From: Folioceros fuciformis
Lineage: Eukaryota > Anthocerotophyta > Anthocerotopsida > Anthocerotales
NCBI GenBank assembly: GCA_049999805.1
Contig: JBNGIO010005954.1
Location: 24,328-47,623, forward strand
DNA: 23,296 nt
Reading direction: 5' to 3'
The notes under the pieces: model-generated
Told to the model about the DNA's origin: nothing
Databases searched by the model: none
The model's input: only the letters and a program-made list of their open reading frames with translations
Position numbers and translations under genes: made by a program
Part shown: positions 8,978-19,400 of the stretch, piece after piece
Position numbering within the stretch: position 1 is the stretch's first letter
How the letters are laid out: the number at the start of each line of letters is the position of its first letter

Positions 8978-9470
8978 GCTCTACCTCCTTTTCTAGGGAA
9001 GGTTTGAGGGGTCTCCAGGCCTTCCTCTTAGAAAAGCAATATGACCAAGCACTAAGAGCCCTTCTTTCGGACTCATCCATCCCTAGGTCTTCTTGGGCTT
9101 GGATTCGCTCTTGTTTAGGTAAAGGAGCAGGCTCTTGGCTTTTGGCTTGACCTTGCATCTAGATGTTTTGAATCGTACTAGCAACTTTTGCCAACGTGAT
9201 GAGATTTCGCTTAGGTGTGGCCCACCCCTTGGCTTTTTCTCTCTCTACATGTAGTTGTGGGGTTGCCATTGTTGATATAGGGTCCCATCTGGCATGTCGT
9301 TCCATTGGGGGGCACCGCATTGCCACCCATGATGCAGTTTAAGATGTCATATTCTCAATAGCTAGGGAATGTGTGTTTCTTCCGTATAAGGAACATTCAT
9401 ATACTTTGCGTAACGAGGTTTCTCTTTGACCTGAACTTTTTTTCACTAGGGGGGAATACTTTTTTTCACT
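8978..9470. other. No gene recognised
   Basis: Decayed sequence after the gag. A minus-strand frame at 8958-9158 (Gln/Glu/Lys-rich) has no recognisable motif. No reverse-transcriptase or protease motifs are visible. Confidence 0.4.
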
Positions 9471-9471
9471 T

Positions 9472-9891
9472 GGGCTGATGTGGTTGTTACGGATCCCATT
9501 GGGGATTTGATTTGCAAGCACGTTATCATCAACCTTTTGGTTGGGCAGTGGTGGGTTGTGCAAGAGCCAAAGTGCACATGTATTATCCCTTGCAAGATAC
9601 ACATGTTTCATCCCCCTTGCTCTTGAGACTCATGGGGATATGGGCAAGGACTTTTCAAGGTTTATCAAGGAGTGCGCCAAGGCTTATTAGAATCCTAAGA
9701 ATGGTGTTCTCCCTCTTTCCTCTATAGTGGCCTTTTTCAACAACGCATATCCATTGTTGTGCAAAGAGCATTGGCCAACATGGGTTTTAAAATAGCAACA
9801 AGCACAGGTCAAACGACTTCTTCGGCACAAGTGGTAGGTAGGCCTTTTGTTATTCCACATCATGACATTTTGGGAGTAGTAGGTAGTTTTT
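9472..9891 (+). pseudogene. Possible decayed coding remnant, unidentified
   Basis: One frame is mostly open over about 420 bases with two stops (about 9629 and 9692). It starts DVVVTDPIGDLICKHVIINL and later reads QRALANMGFKIATS, TTSSAQVVGRPFV and IPHHDILGVVGSF. The composition looks protein-like, but I recognise no family. A second frame (9512-9727) is also open, which weakens the case. Confidence 0.2.
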
Positions 9892-10120
9892 GAGAATGAT
9901 ATTTGAGGGGGCTAGTACCCCTTTAGGCCTTTGGCCTTGCTCGGGTTGTTCCTCCAATCTCCGGAGTAGATGAGACTTTCCATCTGCTTCTCAATAACAA
10001 AAAGTACACTAGCAATACTTTTATAATAAAGTCTCCATACCTTATCCCATAAAAGCATCCATAATTTTATAGTATTCATGCTACTAATTTGCACCAACCT
10101 ACTCCAATTTATTGTTGGCG

Positions 10121-10274
10121 TCACAATATCGAAACCACTACATTACACATATCTCATGTAGGATATATCCCTCAACATGCTTCCATAACGCATTACAATC
10201 ACAATATTGAAAGCCCTAGATTACACTTACCACTTATCCCATGTAGCTTGTATCCTTAAGCGCCCTTCCATAGC
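10121..10274. repeat. Worn tandem duplication, 78-bp period
   Basis: Copy 1 (10121-10189) and copy 2 (from 10199) share TCACAATAT-GAAA, ATTACAC, CTCATGTAG or CCCATGTAG, ATATCC or GTATCC, and CTTCCATA in the same order, with many substitutions. It lies in AT-rich non-coding DNA upstream of the AGO gene. Confidence 0.6.
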
Positions 10275-10447
10275 TCTACAAAGAGCTCTAATAAACATGA
10301 GTCATATGTTGGCTACTAATGCAGGTCTCATGGTAGTCGACTTTGGTTTGAAGTTGGCACTTTGCTACATGTCCTGAGGCATCGTTGGCTTCTATTCGAT
10401 GTAGGCGCTTTGCTATCTCAAATCACGATATCTAAGGGTTGTGAGTG

Positions 10448-10499
10448 CTCATGGGACTGACGTTGGACTAGCACTCATGGGACTGACATTGGACTAGCC
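10448..10499. repeat. 26-bp tandem repeat, two copies
   Basis: CTCATGGGACTGACGTTGGACTAGCA and a near-identical second unit follow each other directly (10448-10473, 10474-10499), differing at two positions. They lie about 470 bases upstream of the AGO start codon. Confidence 0.9.
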
Positions 10500-10724
10500 A
10501 CTTTTTGGACTTTCATTCCCTTTGAATCTTTTCTCCTCTTGTTTGGAGTGAGTTGGATTTTTTATTTCTTTTAAATTAAATACTCTACTTGCTGTATCCC
10601 ATATAAAATCGATGCGTAGGTTTCATAAGACTTTATGAAACCTTTGAATCATTTATCATATGAATCATTGTACCACATCTTCCGAGTAGGCCACGCTATT
10701 TAGGGCAAAACACTGTTGTTGGAC

Positions 10725-10753
10725 ACGCACAGCCAAGGAAACGCACAGCCAAT
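10725..10753 (+). promoter_or_regulatory. Repeated ACGCACAGCCAA with a CCAAT box, candidate AGO promoter element
   Basis: ACGCACAGCCAA occurs at 10725-10736 and again at 10741-10752, the second followed by T to make CCAAT. It is 215-240 bases upstream of the AGO start codon, a plausible promoter position. No convincing TATA box was seen. Function is inferred from position and repetition only. Confidence 0.25.
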
Positions 10754-10873
10754 GACATACATGGTCCGTCAGAAACCCTCAATCGCCGTCACTTGTGATA
10801 GGCTGCCTGCTTAGTATTTGTGGTAGCGCACTGCGAGGACAAAGGCTTAGTGATGGCTCGTCCAGAGCTATGG

Positions 10874-10956
10874 GTGAGTTGTTGAGTTGCGAATCCTACC
10901 CTTCACTCTGTCACATAGTTGGCTCGTAACTGTTGTGACAATCACCTGTGCGTCAG
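10874..10956 (+). other. Possible 5' leader intron of the AGO gene
   Basis: A strong donor GTGAGT (10874-10879) and an acceptor CGTCAG (ending 10956) bound 83 bases, the typical size of introns in this gene, just before the AGO start codon. If spliced, an upstream ATG at 10853 would open a 13-codon uORF whose stop overlaps the main start region. RNA evidence is needed to decide. Confidence 0.3.
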
Positions 10957-10966
10957 CGGGATCAGT

Positions 10967-13900
10967 ATGCCTCGTAAGCGCAAAACCCCCAAAGATGGTG
11001 AAGAGCAGGGACAAGGCCTGCAGGCTATTGCACAACCCTCCGCTATTGGGCCACAGAGGGAGGCTGTGTACAAAACGGATATTGGACTGGTTAGCGGCGT
11101 CCTCGGTCGGTCCGGCGTAGATGGTAGCAGTCTACAAGCCGGACCTCTTGTGGGGAGAGTTGCGTCGTCCGTGTCCGCTTGTCCTCCTGTGGTTGCTCAT
11201 TCGAAAGTGGGTTGCCAGGCGTACAGTAATCCCTCTCAGTTTCCGGAAGACGCAGCTTCCATCCGTAGCGCAGTCTGCTCTGAGCTCTCCATAGACTCGC
11301 CGAAATCTGTGCAGCCTGTGAACCAGGCTTCTCCTGGAACTTCCGCTGAATCGGTTCCTGGCCCTGGGTCTCACGTGGAGCGCTCGGCTTCTTCAGCAAG
11401 TCGCTTCGTTGATGGGGCATCTGTGATCGCGGGGTGTATGAGTGGTTTGGGGCTGCAGGAGCGCCAAGGGGCACCAGCGCTGCCGTCACCCACTCGTCTA
11501 CAAGTGCCACCTGTGTCGAGCAAGTCACTGAGGTTTCCTTTGCGACCAGGTAAGGGTCGGTCAGGCACTAAATGTGTAGTCAAGGCGAATCATTTCTTTG
11601 CGGAGCTACCTGATAAAGACCTGCATCAGTATGATGTAAGTCCGCTCTTTTCAAGTTGCCAGTTCATGGACTGTCGCATGTCATTTTGTTCTGTAACTGC
11701 CCTCACACTCACAGGTTTCTATTACTCCGGAGGTGACGTCGCGAGGTGTAAACAGGGCGGTAATAGAAGTGCTTGTCAGCAAGCACAGAGAAACTGCTCT
11801 CGGTTTACGACTGCCCGTGTATGACGGCAGGAAAAGCCTTTACACGGCTGGCCCTTTACCTTTTCAGTCGAAAGAGTTTCATATCAACCTCCTCGAGGAA
11901 GAGGATGGTGCGCACGCTCAAAGGTTTGGATTCGCTCTTGGATGCTCCCTTTGCTTTGTCCACTGCGCTGTCGGGTTTGGATTGACGTTGGTTCCTGTAC
12001 TGCAGGAGGGAGAGGTCGTTTAAGGTCGTGCTGAAGCTAGCAGCTAGGGCAGACCTGCATCATTTAGGACAATTCTTGCAAGGCAGACAAGCTGATGCAC
12101 CTCAAGAGGCGTTGCAAGTCTTGGACATCGTGTTGCGAGAACTACCAACTCACCGGTATATGCCTTCTCCCGTGATCAGTGTCATCCGGATTTTATGTCT
12201 TTTGAGCAGCGTAGGCCACAATCAAAGCTACTTGCATATCTTGTTTGTTTGCAGATACTCACCAGTGGGCCGATCGTTTTATTCACCGCATTTGGGGCAT
12301 CGACAATCTTTGGGAGATGGTCTCGAAAGTTGGAGGGGTTTCTATCAAAGCATTCGACCTACCCAGATGGGTTTGTCTCTCAATATTGGTGAGCACTGCC
12401 GTGTTCAGGCTTTGGTTGTCAGTTTCCGTTTTTACCATTTCTAGGTGCAGAGCCTTGTAGACCTGTAGTGACAAGAGTCTTCTACTTATAGTGGTTTTTG
12501 GTGATGCAGACATGTCATCTACTGCTTTCATTGAGCCGCTGCCTATTATCGATTTTGTGGCTCAAGTCCTGAATCGTGATTTGTCAAGACCTTTGTCAGA
12601 TGCAGACCGTATTAAGGTATCTACATTTTGCTTGCTGTAAACTGTGAATGGCGATGTTAGTTCCAGGATTTTCCTTCTGCAGATAATTTCAGTAGATGAC
12701 ATGCGGTTTGTGGTTGTGGTCCTGCCATATCTCGTTGTTACCTGTTGCTGCTAGACCTTGTCATCACCCTATCCGTAGTCCAATCTTGGTCCCTGCAGTG
12801 ATGCATCTAAAGATTTTACACTCAGGAGTTTGCAAGTGCATCGTCCTGTCCAGGTCTGACATTTGCATGTTGGTTGGAGTACTCGTTCTGTTGTGGACGA
12901 GTCTTACGACAGTGCCACTGTCCCTGAAATTTCTGACTTTGCAGGTGGCGGAATGAAGTGAGCCTTTTGTTTCTCTTTTGTGAGTTGGATCTTTTGTGTG
13001 TACCAAGTGGCTAGTGGTTGGACAACTGGATCGTTCATGATCTTTTGCTATTGTGTACTGTGGTATTGAAAGTGAGCCGACTGTATCGAATATAACATGG
13101 TTAATGTGTCATTCACTAAATCTAAGTTGATTGGCAATTTTCTATGGAATAATTATGGAGACTGTTCTTCCAGGTGAAAAAAGCACTCAAAGGCATCAAA
13201 GTGGAGGTCACTCATCGTGGCACGATGCGCCGGAAGTATCGAATCTCTGGCATAACTTCTCAGGCTACATATGATTTGAGGTGAGACACCCAGCCTGTCA
13301 GTCATGTCTTCAAAAGATTTTTCTTGCGAAGGAGTGCAGTTTTGGTGTGCAAGTTTTCTTTAGTTCCCTCTTGGCGTGCAAGTTTTTCAAGATCTTGGTG
13401 GTAAGACCTATAGTTCCTTATGTACAGCTTCCCAGTTGATGATCGAGGGACCATGAAGTCTGTCACAGAGTATTTTATGGAAACTTACAGCTATGTAATT
13501 CGAAGGCCATCTCTGCCATGTTTACAAGTTGGGAACCAGCAGCGCGTAAACTACCTTCCCATGGAGGTACTTTAATATGTCTCATGCCCGATTTCTGGGC
13601 ATTGAAGTGTCCCAGCTTTTTCTGAGCGTTTTTCAGCTGTCTGAGACTCGGACTTTGGGAAACCCAGGTCTGCAAGATTGTTGAGGGGCAACGGTTCTCC
13701 AAACGGCTGAATGAGAGACAGATTACTGCATTATTGAAAGTCACATGTCAACGGCCCAAGGATAGGGAGATGGACATTGTCCAGGCCTGATTCGTTCTCC
13801 TTCATTGCATTTGGTTTAGTCCGCCTTACGGTTTCTGTTGAAGGAATGTTTGTTGCTAGTTTATGTTGACTCTCAGTTGTCTGGTCTGTGTGCAGACAGT

Positions 13901-16857
13901 TCGCCATAATGCCTATGACCGGGACCCATATGCCCGCGAATTTGGCATTAAGATCAGTGACAAGCTTGCTTCAGTGGAAGCTCGAATTCTGCCACCTCCT
14001 CGGGTTAGTCTCACTTGTGCTCCTGGATTCCCTTGCGAATAGAGAGACGTTGCAGCTAATTGCTGTCGTTGAATGGGGCACAGCTCAAATATCATGACAC
14101 AGGTCGAGAGAAGGATTGTTTGCCTCAAGTAGGGCAATGGAATATGATGAATAAGGTAATCACACAGTGAAGGATCTAGCTGTTGTTTCTTATGTGTCGT
14201 TTGTATGTGCAGGAACCTCTGCTCACCCTGTGTATTTGGCATTGCAGAAGATGGTGAATGGAGGAGTTGTGAATTACTGGGCTTGCATCAATTTCTCTAG
14301 AAGTGTGCAAGAGAATGTTGCTCGTGGATTTTGCAGCGAGCTTGCCCAAATGTGTCTGACCTCTGGCATGGTGGGAAATCTATGGTTTTTCAGTGGGTTA
14401 GGACTATGAGTTAGCATGCTAGTGTATCGTAGGCTAGTTGCTATAAGTCTATCTGGTAAATGTGTAGAGACCAACTCAAATATTTGCAGGCGTTTCAAAG
14501 CGAGCCAGTGCTGCCAGTTCATATGGCCCGACCTGATCAAGTAGACCGAACACTGAAGGCTTTGTACCGGGATGCTCAAGTAAAATTGAAAGGCAAAGAT
14601 CTGGAGCTGCTAATGGTCATCCTTCCTGACAACAATGGTGCTCTTTATGGTATGAACTCTCATTTAACTTGATCGCGAGTCTTGCTTTTGCCAAGCAAGA
14701 CGGTAAATAACCATTCGGGCTTAGTGTGATCAAAAGCTACACATTGACTGCAGGTGATCTCAAGAGAATATGTGAAACCGATCTTGGTGTTATCTCCCAA
14801 TGTTGTTTGACGAAGCATGTATTCAAAATGAGCAAGCAGTACCTTGCCAACGTGGCACTAAAAATTAATGTGAAGGTAGGTTTGCATCGCATTCTCTCTA
14901 GGGTGGTAGCTCTTTGCTGAATTCCTTCTCTGAATTTGGACGGGCTGCGAGTTGTTGACCAGGCCTGCCAATTTTTGTTGTGTTGTACCTCATCTCATGG
15001 TCTCTCTTTAGGTTGGTGGTAGAAACACAGTGTTGGTAGATGCTATTTCAAGGAGAATTCCTTTAGTGAGCGACATCCCCACTATCATTTTTGGAGCAGA
15101 TGTAACACATCCACATCCTGGAGAAGACTCAAGTCCATCTATTGCGGCGGTGAGAATGGCAAATAATCGGTGCCTAACAATGTGTCCTTGAAGTTCAAGG
15201 TCCTGGGCCTAGGTGATAATGAGATGCATATTTTTGGTGCCTTTTGCATGATGTCTCCTGTACATTTGCAGGTGGTTGCCTCGCAGGATTGGCCAGAGGT
15301 CACAAAGTATGCTGGATTAGTATGTGCTCAAGCTCACAGGCAAGAATTGATCCAGGACTTGTTCAAGACTTGGGTTGATCCAAAGCGGGGCCCGTGTTCT
15401 GGTGGAATGATCAAGTAAACTCTTACAGACTGAGTCCATCTAGAGTTTTTGTCTTCCTGTATGTTTCCTTCTCGCAGGATATTTTCTATGTTTGACTTGC
15501 TTCTCTCATAACTCTTCTGACCGTGCAGGGAGCTTCTTGTCGCTTTCCATCGAGCAACAGGACAAAAGCCTCTGAGGATAATATTTTACAGGTGTTGTCT
15601 TCTGTCTTTTCTAGGCTACAGTTGGTGCCATTTTGGTGTCTGTGATCTCATACTACCTTTCTGCAGAGATGGAGTTAGTGAGGGCCAGTTCTACCAGGTT
15701 CTTCTCTATGAATTGGATGCTATTCGGAAGGTAAGGGTCCCTCTGAACGCTTCTTTCTGACTCCTTCGATTGGTTTTGTTCCATATTGATATGGCGTTCT
15801 TCGAATGCAGGCCTGTGCTTCTTTGGAGCAAGGCTATCAACCCCCCGTTACTTTTGTCGTGGTCCAAAAACGACATCATACTCGCTTGTTTGCCAGTAAC
15901 CACAATGACCGCAGTGCAACCGATAGAAGTGGGAACATCCTTCCAGGTTTGCCCCTCTTATCCGAAACAATGACGTTGTTTTAGCCCATTGTGTAAAATA
16001 AGGGTTCCTGAGAGTTCTGGTTCAAAGTTTGAGGAGATGTCATCCTCCCATGTGTGTTTGATGGTACGAGAGTCGGCTCCCTATTGTACACAACCACAGG
16101 CACAGTCGTGGACTCGAAGATCTGTCATCCTACAGAATTTGATTTCTACCTTTGCAGCCATGCAGGCATACAGGTTTGTAAAATCAATGTTGCGATCAGT
16201 GGTCAGATTTGTCCATGTTTAAGCCGCCGCTGTTGGAGTTATTGATGGCACATGGTGAGAGAACTTTTGTGACCCTGCTTATAATTTTGCAGGGAACAAG
16301 CAGACCAGCGCACTACCATGTGCTTTGGGATGAAAACAATTTCACAGCAGATAGTATTCAGTCTCTCACCAACAACCTTTGTTACACGTAAGTTCGCTAT
16401 GTGGAAATGACATTCTTTTTGTCTGTGTTCTTTCATCCAGGTGGGTCATCCATCTTAGCGAGGTGTGCATTTCTAACATTTTGTCTGTTGCAGTTACGCC
16501 CGATGTACCCGATCAGTTTCCATTGGTAGGTTGCAGCTTATCCATCCCTATGGTTTGTAGTCTGATCGCACAAATTGTGTGGTATGTCAGGATCGTGATA
16601 ATTTCATATCTTTCTGTCATACCGATGCAGTTCCTCCTGCGTACTATGCACATCTAGCTGCTTTCCGGGCACGATTCTACATGGAGCCTGAAGCATCGGA
16701 CAGTGGCTCTGTTACAAGTGGTGTCGGTCCTACTGGGAGCAGAAGCATGGCTACTGGGAGTTCGGGTTCACGCACTACGCGGGTCGTTGCTGGTAGTTTT
16801 GTGCGTCCATTGCCCGCGTTGAAGGACAATGTTAAAAAGGTCATGTTTTACTGCTAG
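10967..16857 (+). CDS. AGO1: ARGONAUTE protein, AGO1/AGO10 clade (22 exons, complete)
   Basis: Small-RNA effector: binds a miRNA or siRNA guide and cleaves or represses complementary RNA. The spliced frame gives 1062 residues, close to Arabidopsis AGO1 (about 1050). Order: basic start MPRKRK and a Ser/Pro/Val/Gly-rich extension (1-188); N domain from RFPLRPGKG (189) with [20 protein letters not shown]1785/L1 ([20 protein letters not shown], to about 388); PAZ (about 400-520); MID (about 600-735) with [13 protein letters not shown], whose Asn694 matches the 5'-U-selecting loop of AGO1; PIWI (from about 745) with slicer residues D769 (GADVTH), E810 (HRQELIQ), D855 (FYRDG) and H995 (YYAHLAAF). 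It ends VMFYC, as AGO1 does. The start is the first ATG after an in-frame TAG (10916). The N-terminus lacks the Gly/Arg and Gln-rich tracts of flowering-plant AGO1. I cannot separate AGO1 from AGO10 with certainty. The splice map is in the next entry. Confidence 0.95.
12617..13173 (+). other. AGO intron 5, unusually long
   Basis: At 557 bases this intron is more than three times any other in the gene. Exons 5 and 6 join directly (…DADRIK | VKKALKG…) at a conserved AGO sequence with nothing missing, so no hidden coding exon is needed. Its content is unremarkable: T-rich, with no repeat recognised. Confidence 0.75.
13785..13895 (+). other. AGO intron 8, apparent GC-AG intron
   Basis: AGO similarity places the junction after …MDIVQ, with the next exon starting TVRHNAY. 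The bases after CAG (13782-13784) are GCCTGA, so the donor is GC, and reading through would stop at once (TGA). A GT two codons upstream (13779) would also keep the frame but would lose Val-Gln, which homologues keep as Leu-Gln. Confidence 0.65.
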
Positions 16858-17380
16858 ATAGGCGTCTGGTGAGAGTTCACTTAGTGGAACAACACAGATG
16901 GAGGGAAAGTTGTCGTGTCTTACAGTATGAGGAGCTGGGGATTGCTAGCTAAGCCAACTTGTCCTTCCACAGACAGTGTGCCCTTCCCATCCAGGAGTAA
17001 TTATTGTTTAGCGGAGTCGCTGTACGAGAGATATCTTGATTAGTCTTCTTTATTTTAAAATTAATATTTATATTCGAAATTATTTTATTTTCTAACAACG
17101 TAAATGATGAAAGTAACAGCACGAAATAGGACTATCCCTCAAAGCGAGATGGAGTTACCAACGGCATTGATAGCTCTAAGTGGCTGTATTTATTAACATA
17201 GCCATATATATTATATGTATAGTTCTTCCAGTCTAACATCAATATTATAGAAATGTACGCAAGCCCATCTCTAAACGTTTATGCAAATGTAATGTCTCCT
17301 AGTTGTTGCTTTCATGACATTGATTGAATTCTTCTCATAAAAAATCCAACCGAGAATGTCAATAATCAAGGAGTTCACCA
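16858..17380. other. AGO 3' flank; probable 3' UTR and poly(A) region, no further gene
   Basis: Unique sequence after the AGO stop. A strongly AT-rich patch at 17041-17100 (TTTATTTTAAAATTAATATT and following) could hold the diffuse plant polyadenylation signals; there is no clean AATAAA. The transcript end cannot be set from sequence. Confidence 0.35.
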
Positions 17381-18330
17381 ATGATAGGGATATGGAAGAA
17401 GAAAAACGACAAGAGAAAAAGACCACACACTCTACGAGAAGAGTGTAACACACACAGATGTGTGTATAAATATGACAAAAGAAAAGGAAGTGGGATTCGA
17501 ATTCAATCTCAAGGGAACAAAGCTCGTAGAAACAAGTGTGGAGTCCAAGTTCCGCAGGTAGGCCTTAGGCAAGAGAAAAACATTGACAATACGTCTAAGA
17601 GGAGGGCCAAGGGGAAAGCACAGCGGTCTCCAGGAGGCGAAGGATAGCTCCAGTAGCAGGGCGTGGGGTGAGTCTGATGACACAGAGCGAGATGAGGTAA
17701 CAAAGTGGACTTACACTTAAGAAGTACGAACAGTGGATGGAGGAAGGGGAGAAGAGTAAACCAAAAGGAGGTTTGCCACTAGCGAGGAGAGGTGAACGAA
17801 ATCGACGATATGCCGAGAGCTTAGGAAACAACTAGCAGATTGGGATGGGGAGATCAGGGGAAGTCCTAACCCCTGTAAGGAATCGATGTAAAGGTGGCAA
17901 GAAAGTTCACGGCTCCACAATCTGCAATCGTTGCAATAGCACTGCCGGGGTCATGTCCCATGAGTGTTGGGTAGTCTCCTCCAAAGGGACCTGTGGGCAG
18001 GCTAATGAGTTGCTAGGCTCTTTATTCCTCAAGCTACTCGACAACCTAGGGTTGTACTCCTAAGGACCTTCGGACGGGGAAGGGGGGGATTCTCCATCCC
18101 ATATCACTATCCAGAAAGGACAGGAGGGGAAGCAATAAGTTGAAGGACAACGAGAGAATCCGAAGCTCGAAGTGATGGTTCAAGCCAAAAAACATTTTCT
18201 TGAAGGCTGAAGGGTTTGAACTACGGCCACCACCAAGCTTCTGGGAGGTCCGCATGGTGAGCGGCTACTATTGCTACATACTTGTGGAGCTCTTCCAGGG
18301 CTAGCGATGTGGCCCTTGCCTCCTCTTAGA
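17381..18330. other. No gene recognised
   Basis: Short open frames occur on both strands, for example a Lys/Arg-rich frame at 17381-17647, but none has a known motif or clear coding character. Probably decayed repeat DNA. Confidence 0.35.
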
Positions 18331-18331
18331 G

Positions 18332-18582
18332 TTAGAGCGTGGTCACAATCTCTACCTGAGTCTTCCGAACCCCTATTTCAACTTCAAAACTCCTGCTCTC
18401 CAGCTCCCGGACCTTTACCCAAAGCTCGTCGCTTTCCTTTTGAAGAGTTTGTAGCCAGCCCTCCATTCCCTTCCACTTAGACTCCCACAACCTAGCGTGC
18501 TTCTGATGGGTTTCTCTCATGACAACAATCTTGGCCCTTAGAGTTTGGATTTCGTATTGTGAGGTCTGCTATGCTACTTGGG
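18332..18582 (-). pseudogene. Coiled-coil remnant, minus strand
   Basis: The minus-strand frame reads QTSQYEIQTLRAKIVVM and then a Lys/Glu/Leu-rich helix (WLQTLQKESDELWVKVRELE) to a stop at 18332. Upstream in the same frame it is broken by TAG codons (about 18583 and 18604). I do not recognise it. The helical, charged character resembles the coiled-coil remnants at 2690-3090 and 22806-23075, so it may be another worn copy of an element-borne coiled-coil gene. Confidence 0.35.
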
Positions 18583-18639
18583 AGTTCTAGTACATCGCTT
18601 GTGGAAGATCACATGTGCAAAAACTTTCCTCATGACTTT

Positions 18640-19400
18640 CGGTTTGAAGGATCCTTGTCTTTTTTTTTGTGTGTTTCAAGTGACAGTGTTTAGCTACTGC
18701 CCAGGGCAACGTCTTTTATACTAAAAGTGTCCTTGGCCCATGGTAGTGTTGCTCCTTGGCTTTTGGTTTTCTTTTTTCATTTTTACCAATAATTAGTCCT
18801 TGGACCATGAACTATGGGTTAGACTAAAGGTCCTTGAACCTTGGTGTTTTAGAATAACCAAATTGTCTATATAAGGGAGAAGGATCCTCATTCAACCACC
18901 ATTGCTTGCTCGAGTGGGGAGGTGGCTCATTCCCCCACAGTGGCTAAGTATGGAACGTAAAGTATGGAACGTAAAGGAACAGACTGTTAAATGGAACGTA
19001 AAGGAACAGACTGTTAAGATGTCACCCCCGCCATGCTCAAAGGAGGTTAAAACAAGTTAGTTGAAGCAAGATGCAGAATCCCAAAAATAAGAGCACTATA
19101 ACAAGGCTCTTAAACTCAAATAAAAAGGAGAATTACAAAAACAACACAATACAAGTGAAGAGGGAGTTAGACTACAAATACTAAGTAGGTTCATTCCTTC
19201 TTTTATGGACCTATGGGTGGCACTCTCATTTCGTGCCCAATATGGGATAAATGACCCCAAACCCTACAATACTTTTTTTTTGCCTAACATAGCAAATTCT
19301 AATAAGCTATATATATATATTAATCATAACCTTAATCACTCTTACCACTAATTAGTACAAACTCAATAAGCTGGATTAGCACTAATTAATCTCAACATTA
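18640..19400. other. Non-coding AT-rich stretch
   Basis: No coding signal. It contains T runs (18660-18669 and 19269-19278), an (AT) microsatellite near 19308-19322 and the 27-bp tandem repeat listed separately. Confidence 0.5.
18950..19017. repeat. 27-bp perfect tandem repeat
   Basis: ATGGAACGTAAAGGAACAGACTGTTAA occurs as two perfect adjacent copies (18964-18990 and 18991-19017), preceded by a partial copy ATGGAACGTAAAG (18950-18962). The perfect identity implies a recent duplication, unlike the worn repeats elsewhere in the window. Confidence 0.95.

Larger units (their letters stand above)
10967..16857 (+). other. AGO1: Exon-intron map of the AGO gene
   Basis: Coding exons, placed by AGO similarity and splice signals, with phases checked to join in frame: 10967-11635, 11715-11923, 12006-12155, 12255-12388, 12510-12616, 13174-13280, 13428-13566, 13668-13784, 13896-14003, 14084-14155, 14248-14370, 14490-14649, 14754-14875, 15012-15149, 15272-15414, 15529-15591, 15667-15730, 15811-15946, 16100-16173, 16293-16387, 16494-16525, 16631-16857. 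The sum is 3189 bases (1063 codons with stop). Twenty introns are 75-153 bases; intron 5 (12617-13173) is 557. All introns are GT-AG except intron 8. No exon has a stop or frameshift. Confidence 0.9.

Noticed and set aside
11091-11583. Minus-strand open frames opposite AGO exon 1
   Set aside because: Shadows of the GC-rich first coding exon; the plus strand has clear AGO homology.
12617-13173. Hidden exon in long AGO intron 5
   Set aside because: Exons 5 and 6 join exactly at a conserved AGO sequence, so nothing is missing.
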